A stretch of 64,000 nt of DNA from Nitzschia sp. DOCU1 (Eukaryota > Bacillariophyta > Bacillariophyceae > Bacillariales > Bacillariaceae), in contig OX595985.1 of NCBI GenBank assembly GCA_951394045.1, forward strand, positions 5,766,001 to 5,830,000, written 5' to 3'. Shown here piece by piece: positions 61,479 through 64,000 of the stretch (the stretch's first letter is position 1; each line of letters opens with the position of its first letter). The position numbers and the translations under genes were made by a program. The notes beneath the pieces are model-generated. The model searched no databases. It was given only the letters and a program-made list of their open reading frames with translations, and was not told the origin of the DNA.

Positions 61479-64000
61479 ATGGCCATCAAAATAACAAAAA
61501 GAGGAACAGGACAAACTAGACTCCGTGTTCGTCAGCAAGGCCTACTGATTTGTGCCTTGATTGCCTTTATCTGCAGTATCTCAAATATTTTTGAATTCAA
61601 ACAAAATCTCACAGGACTTTTGGATTTTGGTTTTGAAAGTCGTCATGGAAATATTTGGAGGGAATACAAGGGCCCACGCCGTTTCACTAGCCAGCAATCT
61701 GGTACTATTGGCAATCCTCCGACAAACAAGTTGTTTCCTCGGATGACAAAGGACTGTATTGCCTGGATAGTAGTGCTTGCCAGCAAGAATGCCCCAAATA
61801 GTGGTTCAGTGGAGTCGCTCCGTACTGCTGCCAAGTTGAAGGATTATTGCATGGTGATTGTCGGGATGACGAAACATAAGCCCCGGGAGTGGCAAGATCA
61901 ATCGAATACATTTTACCTGTCCATGAAGGATCAAGCTAACATCAAGCATCCCTTTGCGAAATCCATACCAACAAAAAACAGCTTGGCACAAAAAAATATT
62001 GGATACTTGTTTGCCATTCGACATGGTGCCAAGATCATTTTTGATTATGATCCTGACAGCAACATTCTCAAACCAGCACCACCCGATTTCAGCAAGGACA
62101 AATACATTCCTGTTTCACCCTTTTCGGTAAAGGCACTCGAACTTGAGGAGATGCTTGTCCGCCACTTGCCTGGTGTGGAAAGCGAGTATGCAGGTAAAGC
62201 TTTTAATCCATACCCTCTCATGATGATGAGGATGGATGATCCATCATCCTTGGGACCTGCTGAAGAAGGGTGGTGGCCTAAAGGCTTTCCTGCCAAGCAG
62301 GACCAGAAGAATCTGCACCCACAGCTACCGATTGATCGATTAAGAGTGGAGCTCAGAGGTGCCAGCATTAAAACGAAAAGCATCGGTGTCCTTCAGACAG
62401 TTTGTGATGGCTATCCAGACGTGGATACTGCAACCTCACAATCCAATAATCATCTTCCTTTGTCGTTCGACACTTCCAATGCTGCCAGTCGATTGCTGGT
62501 CCCACGGCAATCCTATGCTCCGTACAATGCACAGGGGTCAGTGCACATGTATTATGCTTTTTGGGCCTTGTTTCTGCCATCTACCATTCCCAACTGTGTG
62601 GCAGATACATGGCGCTCCTTTGTTGCACAAAGGATCTTTCAAGATCTTCATCTGGTGCTGCTATATGCTCCTCCAGTGGTTACCCGTGGCACCAAAGACA
62701 ACAGTATGGACGATGCTGATCTTCAGCAGCAAACGTTAAGCCTGTTGGCGTTTCTGGCTTCTTGGGAGGAAGAGAAACCATTGGACGGTTTCCTTCCCAG
62801 GTATGTTGAGAACTTGTACATTGCGTTATATGAAAGAAACTTCATTGACCTTGACGATGTCACAATGATGCAACAATGGCTGGATGCTCTTGTACATGTT
62901 GGATTCACGTTCCCTACATTATCCATTGAAAATGAAAAGGCTGACTTGATGATACCAATCAATCAGCCATTAATAAGAGGCCAACCATTGCGAGCATTTC
63001 CTTATTTCAACACTGGTGGTCCTGATGGTAGCCTTACATATCCAGAATATCTCCAATCCAAAGGTGTTGAAGGAGACATGGCATTATGGCAAGAATGGCG
63101 AAATGGTGTGGATCGTTCACGGGGCCCAAAACATGCCGTTCTCAAACTCGTGATGATGACAAGGGATGAGTGGCCTCTTTTGAAAAAATGGGTGCTGTAT
63201 CACGGCACATTGATTGGGTTTCAGAATCTGTATATTCTTGATGGCAGTACTGACCCGAAATGTACGTTTTTTCTGAAGCAGATGCGAGACTCATTTGGGG
63301 TGCAGGTGATTTTTTCGCCTGCCAATCTCAACGAGGTGGAACAAGAGTTGAGCGATATCGGAAATTGGCTTCGTGGCTCTTCGGACATTACGATAAAGTG
63401 TGATACAGACGAATTTCTGGTGATCAAAACCAACAATGCGACCTGTGTTGTCGAGCAAGAAGAAGAAGGAGACTGTACACTGTCGCCTTTTGGAGTTTCG
63501 AGTTATCTGTCTAGTTATAAAAACATTGTTTCGGATGGGAGGCGGATGCGTGTTGGATATGTGCAAGGCTCTATCCCGTCACGAGCTCTCTGTGATCCAC
63601 TGCGGAATGATGATGATATAGGAGCGTACCGACTGACACAGGCCACTCCAGCTTCTTGGTATAAAGCCATTATGGATTCCAGAAGTTTCCAAAGTTACGA
63701 CGTGGGAGGCCATTTTGGCGTTTTTTATCAGCCTTGGCAGAAGGGTCAACTGCCACCAGATCAGATTACAGAACTATCAATGTTGCATTACCATGCACGA
63801 TGCATGGAGACTGAATTGGAGAACTCACTGAAAACTCTGATCCGTCACGCTATTTATTTCACCATCGAAGCCGTATCGGCGGGTGAATCGGGAATGCTGG
63901 CACAGCTCCAGCAATATACTACACATGTAGAAGGAAGCATGCATTGCGAGGACGCCTGTAAACGGGGCGGGGGCAAAAGGCCTTCCTGTCACAAAGTCAC
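61479..64000 (+). CDS. STELLO/GT2-like two-domain glycosyltransferase, right copy, intact but cut by the window edge
   Basis: From ATG 61479 the frame is open to the last base (about 840 codons); the C-terminus lies outside. Residues 20-40 form a signal anchor (type II Golgi topology). Residues about 89-170 match the STELLO/DUF288 pattern: KDCIAWIVV at the start, then an NIGYLFAIRHGAKIIFDYDPD block with its Asp pair. Residues about 545-720 look like a GT2-type domain (Glyco_tranf_2_4): a LVMMTRDEWPLLKKWVLYH segment and DTDEF at about 642-646, which should bind the metal and nucleotide sugar. STELLO proteins of plants act in the Golgi and influence cellulose synthase; the role here is unknown. 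The left copy (10692-13458) is about 97 percent alike but frameshifted. Confidence 0.85.
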   Translation, partial: MAIKITKRGTGQTRLRVRQQGLLICALIAFICSISNIFEFKQNLTGLLDFGFESRHGNIWREYKGPRRFTSQQSGTIGNPPTNKLFPRMTKDCIAWIVVLASKNAPNSGSVESLRTAAKLKDYCMVIVGMTKHKPREWQDQSNTFYLSMKDQANIKHPFAKSIPTKNSLAQKNIGYLFAIRHGAKIIFDYDPDSNILKPAPPDFSKDKYIPVSPFSVKALELEEMLVRHLPGVESEYAGKAFNPYPLMMMRMDDPSSLGPAEEGWWPKGFPAKQDQKNLHPQLPIDRLRVELRGASIKTKSIGVLQTVCDGYPDVDTATSQSNNHLPLSFDTSNAASRLLVPRQSYAPYNAQGSVHMYYAFWALFLPSTIPNCVADTWRSFVAQRIFQDLHLVLLYAPPVVTRGTKDNSMDDADLQQQTLSLLAFLASWEEEKPLDGFLPRYVENLYIALYERNFIDLDDVTMMQQWLDALVHVGFTFPTLSIENEKADLMIPINQPLIRGQPLRAFPYFNTGGPDGSLTYPEYLQSKGVEGDMALWQEWRNGVDRSRGPKHAVLKLVMMTRDEWPLLKKWVLYHGTLIGFQNLYILDGSTDPKCTFFLKQMRDSFGVQVIFSPANLNEVEQELSDIGNWLRGSSDITIKCDTDEFLVIKTNNATCVVEQEEEGDCTLSPFGVSSYLSSYKNIVSDGRRMRVGYVQGSIPSRALCDPLRNDDDIGAYRLTQATPASWYKAIMDSRSFQSYDVGGHFGVFYQPWQKGQLPPDQITELSMLHYHARCMETELENSLKTLIRHAIYFTIEAVSAGESGMLAQLQQYTTHVEGSMHCEDACKRGGGKRPSCHKV

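Overview
This window reads as nuclear DNA of a pennate diatom. The evidence is a protein whose signal peptide runs into an S-Q-A-F cleavage motif (the 'ASAF' plastid signal of diatoms), several copia elements with the DSHAD-type protease seen in diatom CoDi elements, and intron-poor genes. A Seminavis-like, repeat-rich genome is my guess; the species cannot be fixed from the sequence. I saw no rRNA, tRNA or CRISPR array.

Layout. 1-6.6 kb: a young, apparently complete Ty3/gypsy retrotransposon (304-5969) that split an unrecognised minus-strand gene. 6.6-8.8 kb: a gypsy gag remnant with two 190-bp LTR-like repeats. 8.8-10.95 kb: a near-perfect tandem duplication of 1071 bp. 10.7-17.4 kb, minus strand: a STELLO/GT2-like glycosyltransferase gene with a frameshift, and a 1179-aa plastid-targeted coiled-coil protein. 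17.9-25.0 kb: a complete copia element with target-site duplication (TSD) GAGTT. 26.3-27.7 kb: a DUF5672-type glycosyltransferase broken by one TGA. 28.1-30.9 kb: a DNA transposon (here 'A1') whose protein joins a FEN1/XPG-like nuclease region, a possible THAP-like finger and a DDE transposase domain. 30.9-38.2 kb: a CoDi-like copia carrying a MITE in its leader. 38.2-43.6 kb: a nest in which a relative of A1 was entered by a transposon with 156-bp terminal inverted repeats (TIRs), which was itself entered by a 5'-truncated LINE. 43.6-51.7 kb: decayed coding sequence and three copia fragments. 51.6-59.8 kb: an unrecognised minus-strand gene, an intact DUF5672 glycosyltransferase, remnants of the coiled-coil gene, a small membrane-protein ORF and a GT47 exostosin-like gene followed by Notch/LNR repeats. 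60.1-61.4 kb: a TIR element. 61.5 kb to the edge: an intact second STELLO/GT2-like gene.

The host genes form an inverted, rearranged duplication. The left arm, read on the minus strand, is DUF5672 - coiled coil - STELLO-GT. The right arm, on the plus strand, is DUF5672 - coiled-coil remnant - GT47/LNR - coiled-coil tail - STELLO-GT. About 25 kb of mostly transposon DNA lies between the arms. In the left arm both glycosyltransferases are broken; their right-arm copies read through, so the arms have lost different parts. The three glycosyltransferase families all look like type II membrane proteins of the secretory pathway, which would suit glycan or cell-wall synthesis (inference).

Two unrelated retrotransposons here have gag and pol in one frame with a single TGA between them, which suggests stop-codon readthrough.
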